A DNA stretch of 64,000 bases from Bacillota bacterium (GCA_023421955.1 JAEZSE010000040.1:1-64000); one strand, 5' to 3'. Shown: positions 17,235 to 26,130, numbered from the stretch's first letter. Numbers and translations: made by a program. The notes: generated by a model not told the origin, from the sequence alone.

Positions 17235-18747
17235 TTTGAGCAGCCTCCCCCGCGATCGTGTGCATGATTTTCGCCTGTGTCATATCCTCGCCCCTCAATT
17301 CGCCCACTATTTTGCGATCGCGCATCACGATGAGCCTCGAGCAGGTGCGCAGCATCTCCTCGATTTCGGAGGAAATAAACGTCACGCTGACGCCCTCTTC
17401 AGCCAGCTTCAATACCAACTTCTGTATTTCCACTTTCGTGCCTACATCGATGCCGCGCGTCGGTTCATCCAGGATCAAATACTTCGGGTTTGTGAGCAGC
17501 CAGCGCGCAAGGATTACCTTCTGCTGATTGCCGCCGGATAGAGATTTGATTGGTGTGTCTGTCGAAGCAGTTTTTATCCCAAGGAGTTTGATATATTCAT
17601 CCGCAAACGCTTCCGCCTCCGACTTGGAGAATGGCCGGAAAAATCCCTTCATGACCTGCAATGCAAGGATGATATTTTCGCGAACGGATAAATCCTCTAC
17701 GATGCCATCCTGCTTTCTGTCTTCCGGCAGATAGCCGATGCCATGCTTCATGGCATCTTTTGGCTTGGAGATTGTAACCGGTTTTCCATCTATCCTCACT
17801 CTGCCGCCAGTCACCCTGTCAGCGCCGAAAATGGCACGCACGCATTCGCTGCGTCCGGAGCCAAGAAGCCCTGTGAACCCGTTGACTTCACCCTTTTGTA
17901 TTTTAAAGTCAAATGCTTTCGTACCCTCTGCGCTGGATAACTCAAACGCCTCATAAACAGGCATACATTCCGCTTCTTCAAAAGACTCGTTTTGATTTTG
18001 TATTGCCGAAATATCGTCAAGCTCCTTGCCCATCATCTTTGATACAAGCTGCACACGGGGCAAATCCTTGATTTCATACTCTCCCACAAGCTCGCCGTTT
18101 CGCAAAACGGTGATCTTGTCGCAGATTTCATAGACTTGGTCAAGGAAATGGGTAATGAAGATGATGCCCACGCCGCGGGCTTTTAGTTCGCGCATCAGGG
18201 AGAAGAGCTTCGCAACCTCGTGTTCATCCAATGAAGAGGTCGGCTCGTCCAGAATCAAAACCTTGCAGTCCATATCCACAGCCCGGGCAATGGCGACCAT
18301 TTGCTGTATAGCCAATGAGCAAGTGGAAAGCTGCTGGGTGGCCCGCGCGGGGATATTCAACTTCGCCAATATATCCGCTGCCTTCTTTTTCATTGTGCGC
18401 CAATTAACCAAGCGGTAATTGCCCCGCCCGATAAACATATTCTCAGCAACTGAGAGATTCGGGCAAAGGGTAATCTCCTGATAAACCGTGCTGATTCCCA
18501 AATTCTGGGCATCCTGCGGTGATTTCACTGTGATCTCTTTTTGAATGCCCGCTATGTGGATCTGCCCTGCGTCTTTGGGGAACACACCGGTCAAGACCTT
18601 GATCAAGGTAGACTTGCCGGCTCCATTTTCACCCATCAGGGCGTGTATTTCGCCTTTACATAGGGTAAAATCCACATTTTGCAAAGCGCGCACACCGGGG
18701 AATGCTTTGCTGATATTCCGCATGGATAATACGATGTCGTTTTGCAC
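17227..18747 (-). CDS. Sugar ABC transporter ATP-binding protein, YtfR-like
   Basis: This 506-residue protein has two ABC ATPase domains. Domain 1 has Walker A GENGAGKSTL, the signature-like STCSLAIQQMVAIARAV and Walker B VLILDEPTSSLDE. Domain 2 has GLLGSGRSEC, LSGGNQQKVILARW and LILDEPTRGIDVGTK. It drives the YtfT/YjfF permease pair. I start it at the GTG at 18747, with AAAGGATGG 6 bases upstream; a longer reading to 18825 would run through the intercistronic hairpin. The second signature is intact while the first is relaxed, as usual for this family. Confidence 0.92.
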   Translation of the reverse strand: MQNDIVLSMRNISKAFPGVRALQNVDFTLCKGEIHALMGENGAGKSTLIKVLTGVFPKDAGQIHIAGIQKEITVKSPQDAQNLGISTVYQEITLCPNLSVAENMFIGRGNYRLVNWRTMKKKAADILAKLNIPARATQQLSTCSLAIQQMVAIARAVDMDCKVLILDEPTSSLDEHEVAKLFSLMRELKARGVGIIFITHFLDQVYEICDKITVLRNGELVGEYEIKDLPRVQLVSKMMGKELDDISAIQNQNESFEEAECMPVYEAFELSSAEGTKAFDFKIQKGEVNGFTGLLGSGRSECVRAIFGADRVTGGRVRIDGKPVTISKPKDAMKHGIGYLPEDRKQDGIVEDLSVRENIILALQVMKGFFRPFSKSEAEAFADEYIKLLGIKTASTDTPIKSLSGGNQQKVILARWLLTNPKYLILDEPTRGIDVGTKVEIQKLVLKLAEEGVSVTFISSEIEEMLRTCSRLIVMRDRKIVGELRGEDMTQAKIMHTIAGEAAQNG

Positions 18748-18786
18748 GGGCAACCATCCTTTAATGTTGAGTGTTTTGCAAAGATG

Positions 18787-18828
18787 GCGGTGCGGGTATG
18801 CGGACGAACTCCGCATACTCAGCACCGC
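18787..18828 (-). other. Intercistronic hairpin between binding-protein and ATPase genes
   Basis: A 9-bp perfect inner stem (18796-18804 with 18810-18818) is extended by a 7-bp outer stem GCGGTGC/GCACCGC (18787-18793 with 18822-18828). There is no T-run. It sits between the stop of the binding-protein gene and the ATPase start, the same place as the hairpin at 9645-9692, and probably stabilises the upstream message or lowers read-through. Confidence 0.75.
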
Positions 18829-18875
18829 ACATGCTAGAAATAAACTTCTGTTGTCAGGTAACGGTAACCTACTGA

Positions 18876-19850
18876 TTATTCACCCAGACCATAGGTATCA
18901 ATGTCTGCCTGCGTAATGGTCTTTGCGTCAAAACCCTTCTCTTCGGAAATGACTTTCTTCTGAGCAAGTGTCTTGCCGGCTTCCAGATCCTTGATCATCC
19001 CTTCGATCACAGCAGCCTGGAAGGGGCTGCACTGACCGTCATAGTTCCACTTGCCGGCAAGCAGTTCACGGAGCGCCCACTTGTTGCAGTCAAAGCCCAT
19101 CACAATGACGTCCTTGCCCACGCCGTGGGTGATACCGGCTGCATCCAGCGCCGCAACGGCGCCCTTGGCCATGCCATCGTTCTCAGCATAAATCACGTTG
19201 AATTTCTCTTTGGAATTGATGGCCGCTTCCACGATCTTCTTTGCCTCTGCTTCATCCCATGTAGCGGTCTGCTGCACAATTTTCTTCATGGTGCCAGCAG
19301 CAAATTCCTTATCCAACGCGGCAGTGCGGCCGATTTGCGCATCAGAGCCCATGGCGCCCTGGATGTGAATCACATTGTACTCAGAAAGCTTCTGCGCCTT
19401 TAGCCAATCCACAGCCGTGGTGCCTTGCTTTGCCATGTCGGAAACAACGGCGGCTTCATACAGGCTCTCGTCAACGTTCATCATACGGTCGAACAGGAAC
19501 ACCTTAATGCCTGCTTCCTTGGCCTTCTTCAGAACAGAATCCCAACCATCTGTTGCGGCGGCTGAGATAAGAAGATAATCCACACCGTCGGTGATGAACT
19601 GCGAAGCTGCATTCAGCTGCTCATCGTTCTTCAGGCTGTAGAAGGTGGAAACCTTGTAGCCTTTTGCTTCTGTGAAAACCTTTGTAAAATCAGCCACGTT
19701 GGCAGCGCGATATCCGGACTCGGAGGGCGGGTTGTTGACGATGCCGATCTTGATCAGCTTGGAGGAAGAAGCCGGTGCCGGTGTTGCTGTGCACGCGACC
19801 ATGATGATCGCCAGTAGAACTGCCATGAGAATGCCAAGGGTCTTCTTCAT
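18876..19850 (-). CDS. Sugar-binding lipoprotein, YtfQ-like (galactofuranose-type receptor)
   Basis: This 324-residue receptor has a lipobox ending at Cys20 (MVAC) and a type-1 periplasmic-binding domain with YtfQ-like signatures: IGIVNNPPSESGYRAANVADF, TDGVDYLLISAAATDGWDSVL, KVFLFDRMM, HIQGAMGSDAQIGRTAALD and IYAENDGMAKGAVAALD. In E. coli YtfQ binds galactofuranose; the ligand here may be that or another furanose. It is the first gene of the importer operon, with AAAGGAGA before the ATG and its own promoter. It is clearly related to the lipoprotein at 20120, which belongs to the sensing operon. Confidence 0.9.
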   Translation of the reverse strand: MKKTLGILMAVLLAIIMVACTATPAPASSSKLIKIGIVNNPPSESGYRAANVADFTKVFTEAKGYKVSTFYSLKNDEQLNAASQFITDGVDYLLISAAATDGWDSVLKKAKEAGIKVFLFDRMMNVDESLYEAAVVSDMAKQGTTAVDWLKAQKLSEYNVIHIQGAMGSDAQIGRTAALDKEFAAGTMKKIVQQTATWDEAEAKKIVEAAINSKEKFNVIYAENDGMAKGAVAALDAAGITHGVGKDVIVMGFDCNKWALRELLAGKWNYDGQCSPFQAAVIEGMIKDLEAGKTLAQKKVISEEKGFDAKTITQADIDTYGLGE

Positions 19851-19905
19851 TACTTAGGTCTCCTTTCCAATTTTGAACGTGAGGTAGTCCCTCTTTTCTT
19901 TTTTG

Positions 19906-19943
19906 TATATATCATACGGAAATATTGATAACAATATGTATGA
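19906..19943 (-). promoter_or_regulatory. Promoter with overlapping operator-like dyad, YtfQ-like importer operon
   Basis: On the minus strand, TTGTTA (19934-19929) and TATATA (19911-19906) are separated by 17 bases; the start would be about 50 bases before the ATG at 19850. The -35 lies inside a perfect dyad ATATTG-N4-CAATAT (19922-19937), flanked by TCATAC (19912-19917) and GTATGA (19938-19943). This is a good candidate site for the YesN-like regulator encoded upstream or for a local repressor. Confidence 0.7.
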
Positions 19944-20045
19944 AAGAACAGTGTAAGAAATCCAACCATCCCAGAAAAAATATACACATGGGAAAAGGCA
20001 CTATCCAAAAACGCGGTTGAAACTGCAGTAATTTTTCAAACAGTT

Positions 20046-20080
20046 ACAATAAAAAAATGACTGCCGCAGGGCGCGGCAGT
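20046..20080 (-). terminator. Rho-independent terminator of the second sensor operon
   Basis: ACTGCCGC (20060-20067) pairs with GCGGCAGT (20073-20080). On the minus strand the hairpin is followed by CA and seven Ts. It separates the regulator-kinase-binding protein operon from the importer operon. Confidence 0.9.
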
Positions 20081-20119
20081 TCGCAGTCTGGAAAGAGCAT
20101 TCAAACAGGTGGAACAGCT

Positions 20120-21115
20120 TCAGTATCCCCTGCCTTCAATCATTCCCTTCGTAATGGTAAAGAAGTCAAACTGGGTTTCATCGATGTATTTCTTTCTCTC
20201 AACAATCTCTCCGCGCCAGAGTTTCTTGATGATCTCATCAACATAGGGCCCCTGTAAAGGGTTGCATTCCACATTCAAAGCAATTCTGCCATCAAAGCAA
20301 TATTCAAGACCTTTCTTCGTTGCATCAAAGGAAATGACGATCACGCCGTCCTCTGCATTGCAGTTCATGCCTGCCTCTTCCATTGCGTCAATCGCACCAA
20401 GAGCCTCTCCGTCATTCTCACAATAAACAACATCGATGTCTTGCGTCCTTTTCAAAATCGAGCCCATAACTTCATAAGCCTTTGCCCTGGTGAAATCACC
20501 GCATTCCTGCGCGACCAGCTCCCAGTTGGCATTCCTTAGGCTTGCCTGCTCAAGCGCTGCGGTGCGGCCGATTTGCGCGGAGGAGCCGATTGTGCCCTGG
20601 ATATGAACAATGCGCACGGGCTCTGCATTTCTTCCTTGTCTTTCCAGAAGTTCCTCAAGCCATTGTACTGCTTTTTCGCCCTCTTGGCGGAAGTCAGAAC
20701 CGACATAAGTCTTATACAGGCTCTCGTCCTCTGTTTTGATATCGCGGTCGATTACGATAACCGGTATACCGGCTTCTCTTGCTTCCTGAAGGATCGAATC
20801 CCACCCGGTTTCAATTCTTGGAGAGAACACAATATAGTCCACACCCTGCTGAATAAAGTTGCGGATTGCACGGAATTGGTTTTCCTGCATATTACGGGCG
20901 TCATCAAAGAACAACTCATAACCGTTTTCTTCGCTAAGCGTAGCTTTCATGCTTTCGGTGTTGGCAACGCGCCATTCAGATTCCGCGCCGACCTGCGAGA
21001 ACCCAACCACGATCAGGTTGTCCTTTGAATCGCTTGCAGCAGGATGCGTTATCGTTGCACAGCCACTCAGTATGGCTGCCAGGCAGATAGCTGCCACGAG
21101 CACTCTCTTGATCAT
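20120..21115 (-). CDS. Sugar-binding lipoprotein, YtfQ-like, in a kinase/regulator operon
   Basis: This 331-residue lipoprotein (ILSGC, Cys19) has a type-1 periplasmic-binding domain close to YtfQ: VGFSQVGAESEWRVANTESM, QQGVDYIVFSPRIETGWDSIL, IPVIVIDRDI, IVHIQGTIGSSAQIGRTAALEQ and VVYCENDGEALGAIDAM. Its ATG overlaps the stop of the kinase gene by 4 bases, and a terminator follows it, so it is expressed with the sensor genes and not with the importer. It probably works as the ligand-reading partner of the kinase at 21112, comparable to the anchored binder in the first module. A spare transport receptor is the alternative. Confidence 0.88.
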   Translation of the reverse strand: MIKRVLVAAICLAAILSGCATITHPAASDSKDNLIVVGFSQVGAESEWRVANTESMKATLSEENGYELFFDDARNMQENQFRAIRNFIQQGVDYIVFSPRIETGWDSILQEAREAGIPVIVIDRDIKTEDESLYKTYVGSDFRQEGEKAVQWLEELLERQGRNAEPVRIVHIQGTIGSSAQIGRTAALEQASLRNANWELVAQECGDFTRAKAYEVMGSILKRTQDIDVVYCENDGEALGAIDAMEEAGMNCNAEDGVIVISFDATKKGLEYCFDGRIALNVECNPLQGPYVDEIIKKLWRGEIVERKKYIDETQFDFFTITKGMIEGRGY

Positions 21116-22560
21116 TTCTCCATCTCCTTATCGGCGGTTTGTTCTGGAATCGTCACGGTGATCCTTGTGCCTTTATCCTTCGTGCTTTCCAGCGCCAATC
21201 CATATTCCTCTCCGAACAGGATCTGTATCCTTTGGTGCACAGTCCTCAACCCGAATCCCTCTCGCTTGCCGTCGGTCAGAGAAGCCTGCATCTCGGTCAG
21301 CCGCTCCTCGGTCATACCGGCTCCGTCGTCCTCCACTTCCAGGATCAGGCAATCATTCTGTTCTCTGCCAGTTACGCGAATAAATCCTTTGCGACGCCTG
21401 TTCTTGATGCCATGGTATAGCGCGTTTTCCACCAGTGGCTGAAGGGTAAGCTTTGGCAAGACGAAGTTCTCCAGCTTTCCAGGAATCGTAATCTCATATT
21501 CCATCAGATCCCGGTAGCGCATCTGTTGAATTTCCAGATAGCTTCGGATATGCTTCTCTTCCTCCGCGAGCGTAATGACATTTTGGCCACGACTCAAGGA
21601 AAAGCGGAAGAAATTTGACAAGCTTCCAATCATCTTGACCGCTTCGTCGATATCCCTGGATTCGATTAGCCAGATAATCGTATCCAACGTGTTATATAGA
21701 AAATGCGGGTTGATCTGCGCCTGTAGCAAGGCCAACTCGGTGCGCCGGCGTTGTTTCTCCTGCTCGGTGGTCTTGTCAATCTGGCGTTGCAGGCGCCCGA
21801 CCATGCTCTCTATGCCGTCTGAAAGAAGCTGCACTTCCTCCACTTCTGCCTGGATTGGCTCACAAACCAAAAGATTGCCCTTGCCGATTGCATCCAGGCG
21901 CTCGCAGATCCTGTCGATCGGGTCGACAATTCTTTGGCTCAGCATTCTCGACTTTGTGAGGAGAAAGTAAAGCAGCACCAGAGACAAAACCACAGCGACG
22001 CCAATCAAGACGATCATGTTGGTTACCATGGCCGATTGCAGAGCATTCAAGTGCGCTGCCTCGTAGTATAAATAGGTATACATATATTTTTGAATCAGGT
22101 CAGTCTGGATATAGATGTTGTTTTCCAATTGGTCCACACGAGAATCATATTGCTCCGTCTCCGCGATCTTCAGCATATCGTTCTCAAGATTGTGGCATAG
22201 GTTCAACACGCTTCTGATGGCGCGCAAACTCTCCTTTTCCGTTGTTGTGTCGATCAGTTTTTGGGCAATCGCCCTCGCGGACTGCACCTCTTCGGTTGGC
22301 AGGCCTTCTGAATATTGGCTATTGATCACATAATAATACATCTTAAGATCTACATCGTCTTTGAAATTCTGGTTGAAATCTGACGCTGCTGTGACATTGT
22401 TTAGTATTGCATGGTACTGCAGAGCATACGTAATCCCGATGGAGGCGATCGCAATGATGACGATCATCGGCGGGAGCGCGACGAACAAAATAATCCTCCA
22501 GAGTTTACTCTGCATGGTTGCTTTTCCATTTCTACTTTGCCGCAGAAAACTTATGTTCAC
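21112..22560 (-). CDS. Sensor histidine kinase, YesM/LytS type
   Basis: This 482-residue kinase has a membrane segment at about residues 22-45, an extracellular helical region, a second segment (TNMIVLIGVAVVLSLVLLYFLL), a HAMP-like linker, a phospho-acceptor His in LLQAQINPHFLYNTLD, and an ATPase domain (LTLQPLVENALYHG, EVEDDGAGM, GFGLRTVHQRIQ). It starts at a GTG overlapping the TGA of the regulator gene (GTGA) with AGGGG 8 bases upstream; an ATG at 22515 is an in-frame alternative. It forms a three-gene cassette with the YesN-like regulator before it and the binding protein after it. A likely role is sensing the sugar imported by the YtfQ-like system. Confidence 0.92.
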   Translation of the reverse strand: MNISFLRQSRNGKATMQSKLWRIILFVALPPMIVIIAIASIGITYALQYHAILNNVTAASDFNQNFKDDVDLKMYYYVINSQYSEGLPTEEVQSARAIAQKLIDTTTEKESLRAIRSVLNLCHNLENDMLKIAETEQYDSRVDQLENNIYIQTDLIQKYMYTYLYYEAAHLNALQSAMVTNMIVLIGVAVVLSLVLLYFLLTKSRMLSQRIVDPIDRICERLDAIGKGNLLVCEPIQAEVEEVQLLSDGIESMVGRLQRQIDKTTEQEKQRRRTELALLQAQINPHFLYNTLDTIIWLIESRDIDEAVKMIGSLSNFFRFSLSRGQNVITLAEEEKHIRSYLEIQQMRYRDLMEYEITIPGKLENFVLPKLTLQPLVENALYHGIKNRRRKGFIRVTGREQNDCLILEVEDDGAGMTEERLTEMQASLTDGKREGFGLRTVHQRIQILFGEEYGLALESTKDKGTRITVTIPEQTADKEMEK

Positions 22561-24173
22561 AGCTTATTTCCCCTGCGATATTCGCTGGGCGTGCAGCCCG
22601 CAACCTTCTTGAAAACGAAGCTGAAATAGTGCGGATCCTTGTAACCCACCGCAAGAGCGATCTCGCTTGAGCGCTTATCCGTGTGGCGCAGCATGCGTTT
22701 TGCCTCACCAATCCGTTTGCTGGTGAGGTATTCCACGAAGGTTTGACCGACTTCCTGACTGAACATTGCCGAGAAATAATTCGGGCTGATGTTTACTCTT
22801 TTTGCGACCCGATCAAGTGAAATCGATTCATCCGGGTAATGATCATCAATGAAACCAATTGCTTTGGTTAGCAATTCGCGTTGCTGCCTTTTACTTTCGC
22901 TGTCTCGTAATTCAATCACATGCCGCATGACTTGCCGGACAAACACTCGTGCCTCCTCCGTTGTGGAGGTGCTGTAATCTGGCCGAAGCTCCCGTGGCCA
23001 AAAGCTATCCTTTCGGCAGCCTATAATATCCACATATTCCGCAGCCACAAAACACACCGTCATGATCAGATACCTGCAAAACAAAGGGTGAGACACGGCA
23101 TCCTCGCCGGCGTTTTGCAGCAATTGGTCGATGAAGCAGTCGATCTCTTCCTGTGTGCCACTACTCAAAAAACCACGGATACGCTCCTGGTCAATCCCGC
23201 TAGCTCCGCTATTGGTAGCCGCGCCGTCCCTTTTTCGGAACTGTTGGATGCTTGTTTCAGACAAGACGTGTTCCTCGGGGCAGAGATATCGATATGACAA
23301 AACCCGGTTTGCCTGTGTGAAGCAAGCCGGTATGGACCCCAACCGTGATACAGGTGTACCGCAAGCAATATGCCAGTCTGCGTCATCTCCAGCCATGGCA
23401 CAATGACTACGGATAGCTTCAACACAATCACAGGTGTGCTGTGTGATATCATCCTGCCCTCCTTTTACCAATACGGCATACGTCATAACGTTCCAACGGA
23501 ACAGAATCATCTCAGGATGGGAAATGATATACTGCGTTACCTTGTCTTGCGCCGATGCCAGCACATCCGTGTAGCTTTCTGGCGAGCTTCCGTCGTACCC
23601 TGCGCTGCTTAATGAAAAAAGCACAATATTATAGCATGGAGCGTTCAATTCAATCCCCATTGACTTAGCAGTTTCAGAAATTTCAGACACACTTAAGCCT
23701 CCGGTGACGATTCGCTCGAAAAACCTCCTGCGCGAAAACGTTTCATATTCCTGGGCTTCCCGCTGAAACCTGGCCAGATATTCCTGTTGCTGCTGTTCAG
23801 CCTCCATTTTCTTCTGCAATGATGTCAGAATCTCAGAAATCTTTTCCTTCGCAATCGGCTTCAGCAGGTATTGCTCCACGCCCATTTGGATCGCCTGTTG
23901 CGCATACGAAAAATCATCGTATCCGCTGATGATGACGATCTTTGTCCTTGGCAGCTCTTTTCGGACAATCTCAATCAGCGCCAGTCCGTCCATGAATGGC
24001 ATCCTAATATCCGTGATCAGAAGATGTGGTTGTATCTGTCGAATCAAGGGCAACGCCAGTTCGCCATCCGGAGCGTCTCCGGCAAAAGAAAAACCATATT
24101 GCTCCCACAGGATGTTGTTGCGTATCCCCTCGCGCACCACAATTTCATCCTCAACAAGAAAGACTTTGAACAT
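22557..24173 (-). CDS. Response regulator with AraC-type DNA-binding domain (YesN-like)
   Basis: This 538-residue protein has an N-terminal receiver with acidic residues in FLVEDE, phospho-acceptor Asp in LLITDIRMPFMDG, and conserved Ser and Lys (IISGYDD, YLLKPIAKEK). A coiled region (about 125-150) and a long middle domain follow, then an AraC-type C-terminus (DRVAKRVNISPNYFSAMFSQEVG, ALAVGYKDPHYFSFVFKKVAG). It is the first gene of the second sensor operon and overlaps the kinase gene by 4 bases. By architecture it is a paralogue of the regulator at 4096. It likely controls the YtfQ-like operon, whose promoter carries a dyad. Confidence 0.92.
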   Translation of the reverse strand: MFKVFLVEDEIVVREGIRNNILWEQYGFSFAGDAPDGELALPLIRQIQPHLLITDIRMPFMDGLALIEIVRKELPRTKIVIISGYDDFSYAQQAIQMGVEQYLLKPIAKEKISEILTSLQKKMEAEQQQQEYLARFQREAQEYETFSRRRFFERIVTGGLSVSEISETAKSMGIELNAPCYNIVLFSLSSAGYDGSSPESYTDVLASAQDKVTQYIISHPEMILFRWNVMTYAVLVKGGQDDITQHTCDCVEAIRSHCAMAGDDADWHIACGTPVSRLGSIPACFTQANRVLSYRYLCPEEHVLSETSIQQFRKRDGAATNSGASGIDQERIRGFLSSGTQEEIDCFIDQLLQNAGEDAVSHPLFCRYLIMTVCFVAAEYVDIIGCRKDSFWPRELRPDYSTSTTEEARVFVRQVMRHVIELRDSESKRQQRELLTKAIGFIDDHYPDESISLDRVAKRVNISPNYFSAMFSQEVGQTFVEYLTSKRIGEAKRMLRHTDKRSSEIALAVGYKDPHYFSFVFKKVAGCTPSEYRRGNKL

Positions 24174-24246
24174 ATAGTTTTCCCTTCTATTAGGTACTCA
24201 GTTGTCAGTGAATCTATATATGTGAATAAGCAAAGTCCCCCTTATT

Positions 24247-24275
24247 ATTATGGATAATTTGATAACTTTCGCCAA
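24247..24275 (-). promoter_or_regulatory. Candidate promoter of the second sensor operon
   Basis: On the minus strand, TTGGCG (24275-24270) and CATAAT (24252-24247) are 17 bases apart, about 70 bases upstream of the ATG at 24173. A 15-base dyad ATACAT-CTC-ATGTAT lies at 24315-24329, further upstream. Both are pattern matches only. Confidence 0.5.
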
Positions 24276-24374
24276 TAGGTTTTTTTACGATAATGGTTCA
24301 TTTTTCTAAGGATCATACATCTCATGTATACTAAAAAGTGATGAGTTCATAAGCAGACACGGCATGGATGCGAC

Positions 24375-24405
24375 CAAAAAAAGATATCGTCACATGTATG
24401 ATATT
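24375..24405 (-). terminator. Weak candidate terminator after the small membrane protein gene
   Basis: On the minus strand, AATATC (24405-24400) and GATATC (24388-24383) could form a short stem followed by seven Ts. The stem is only 5-6 bp, so termination would be weak. It lies about 35 bases after the stop at 24438. Confidence 0.35.
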
Positions 24406-24437
24406 GTTTAAAACTGATTATGGGAAGCGTATCACTG

Positions 24438-25025
24438 CTACCCCATCATTCGCGCGTCGGCCATTTCGATTTTATGTATCACATCTCGAACCAACGCTGC
24501 TTCCGCGCTTCCCTCGGCCAACACGCCCGCCTCCACGAGCACCTCGAGCTTTGCGCGTGCTTCCTCAAGCAATACGGATGTTTGCTGGCCGCAGGAATGG
24601 CAAGTATCTGCCTCCCTCTGCATGGCTTGCATCTTGTTGGCGATCGCATTCAACCTGTGCTCCATAGTCATGGAGCCGGAGACGGTGGTTCCGCCGGGGG
24701 CCAGCAACTCCATACGGTTACATAGGCCTTCATATTGCCTGGCCGGACCGCCGACAAATATCGCCGCACCGGCAACCAGCACACCTGCCGTAACCAGCGA
24801 ACCGGCCAGTGATCCCACATCCGTGCCGGGAAACACCACGGACATCGTTGCTTGCCCCATGCCGGTCAGCATTTGCCGCACCAATTCCCAAAGATTCACA
24901 GTTTTGTCAAACTTCAGAATGCCGGCTCCCTGCAGCAGAATCCATATACTGCTGGACAGCGCCTGCGCAACGATGGCAATCAACACATATGCAGCGATGA
25001 ACCGGAGTATCAGCTTCCTTCGCAT
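24438..25025 (-). CDS. Small membrane protein with CxxC pair and coiled-coil tail, in the VanRS-like operon
   Basis: This 195-residue protein is not recognised. It has two membrane segments (about residues 8-30 and 78-100) and then a cytoplasmic, helix-rich tail with a CHSC pair in DTCHSCGQQ, which may bind metal or form a disulfide. The ATG at 25025 follows GAGG with 5 bases spacing and lies 7 bases after the stop of the histidine kinase gene, so it is co-expressed with the two-component system. It could modulate the kinase or act in the envelope response that the system controls. The longer frame to 25112 would overlap the kinase gene and is unlikely. Confidence 0.7.
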   Translation of the reverse strand: MRRKLILRFIAAYVLIAIVAQALSSSIWILLQGAGILKFDKTVNLWELVRQMLTGMGQATMSVVFPGTDVGSLAGSLVTAGVLVAGAAIFVGGPARQYEGLCNRMELLAPGGTTVSGSMTMEHRLNAIANKMQAMQREADTCHSCGQQTSVLLEEARAKLEVLVEAGVLAEGSAEAALVRDVIHKIEMADARMMG

Positions 25026-25032
25026 GGTATCC

Positions 25033-26130
25033 TCACATTCCATCGTTCGTTGGGAAGCGGGCTGTGAACGTAGTGCCAGACTGCCCGCTTTCAACCGTAA
25101 TCGTGCCGCCATGCATCTGGACTATGTTGGCAGCGATTGCAAGCCCCAGGCCCGTGCCGCCGGTCTGGCGGGAGCGAGACTGCTCCACGCGGTAAAACCT
25201 CTGAAAAATGTGGGGCAATGCCTCCCGGGGGATTGCCGGCCCATAGTTGGTCACAGTCAGAATAGCGGCATCGGAAGCAGAGCGCACCGCAACATCGATA
25301 TGGACCCCCTCGGCTCCGTATTTTACCGCGTTGTTCAAAAGGTTCTCCAGCAGCCGGTGCAGCAACTCGCCATCGGCCCATAAAGCAATGCGCTCATCTG
25401 GCACGGAGAGTCGGCAAGCCACGCCGGCCTGGTCAAAGACAGGGAACATCTCTTCCACGACCTGCCCGACCAGTTCATTGAGGTTGATCAACTGCCGGTT
25501 CAGCGGATACCCGCTATAGCTCACCTTGGTATACTCAAACAACTCGTCGATCAACGTCTGAAGCTTGAGCGATTTCTTGTATGCAATGGCGGCAAAGCGC
25601 TCCAGCTCAGCATCGCTGTGATGGGAGCGGTCCATCAGCAGGCCCTGAAAACCAATGATGGAGGTAAGCGGCGTTCGCAAGTCGTGAGACACACTGGTGA
25701 TCAGGTCACGCTTGGCCTGCTCGGATTGGCGCTCCTCCTCAATGCTCTGCTTCAGCTTGCCTGCCATCTGGTTGATGGTGGATGCCAGGTTACCGAGCTC
25801 ATCGGCGGGGCCTACATCGATGTGCGTGTCCAGTTTACCGCTCTCCATCTGCCTGACACCGGCGATGATGCGGTTGATGCGCTGTATGCTCCGCCTGGTG
25901 AGAAGAAAGAAAATGATGACAAAGAGCGCCAGCGCTATGCCAAACACGAGGAATTGCGCATCAATCCTGCTGCGGATCGCGTCAAACAGCATCCTGGCCA
26001 GACCAATCTGGTCGTTAAGCCGGGCAGCCAGCAAATACATGAGATATGTGAACGCCAAGGCAGCAGCTGCGGCGGCAGCCATGGCGACAACCAGCTTGAC
26101 GCTGAGGCTGTTAATGATCGGCTTTCGCAA
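25033..26130 (-). CDS. Sensor histidine kinase, VanS/PhoR-like
   Basis: This 365-residue kinase has two membrane segments (about 10-30 and 52-72), a short extracytoplasmic loop, a HAMP domain (about 73-125), a HisKA domain with the phospho-acceptor His in ITSVSHDLRTPLTSIIGF, and an HATPase domain (LLENLLNNAVKYG, FQRFYRVEQSRSRQTGGTGLGLAI). The short loop suggests it senses the membrane or a cell-wall precursor, as intramembrane-sensing kinases do. Its start overlaps the response regulator gene by 20 bases. Location beside ddl, murF, a racemase and a carboxypeptidase suggests a VanS-like role in cell-wall control. The signal is unknown. Confidence 0.9.
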   Translation of the reverse strand: MRKPIINSLSVKLVVAMAAAAAAALAFTYLMYLLAARLNDQIGLARMLFDAIRSRIDAQFLVFGIALALFVIIFFLLTRRSIQRINRIIAGVRQMESGKLDTHIDVGPADELGNLASTINQMAGKLKQSIEEERQSEQAKRDLITSVSHDLRTPLTSIIGFQGLLMDRSHHSDAELERFAAIAYKKSLKLQTLIDELFEYTKVSYSGYPLNRQLINLNELVGQVVEEMFPVFDQAGVACRLSVPDERIALWADGELLHRLLENLLNNAVKYGAEGVHIDVAVRSASDAAILTVTNYGPAIPREALPHIFQRFYRVEQSRSRQTGGTGLGLAIAANIVQMHGGTITVESGQSGTTFTARFPTNDGM

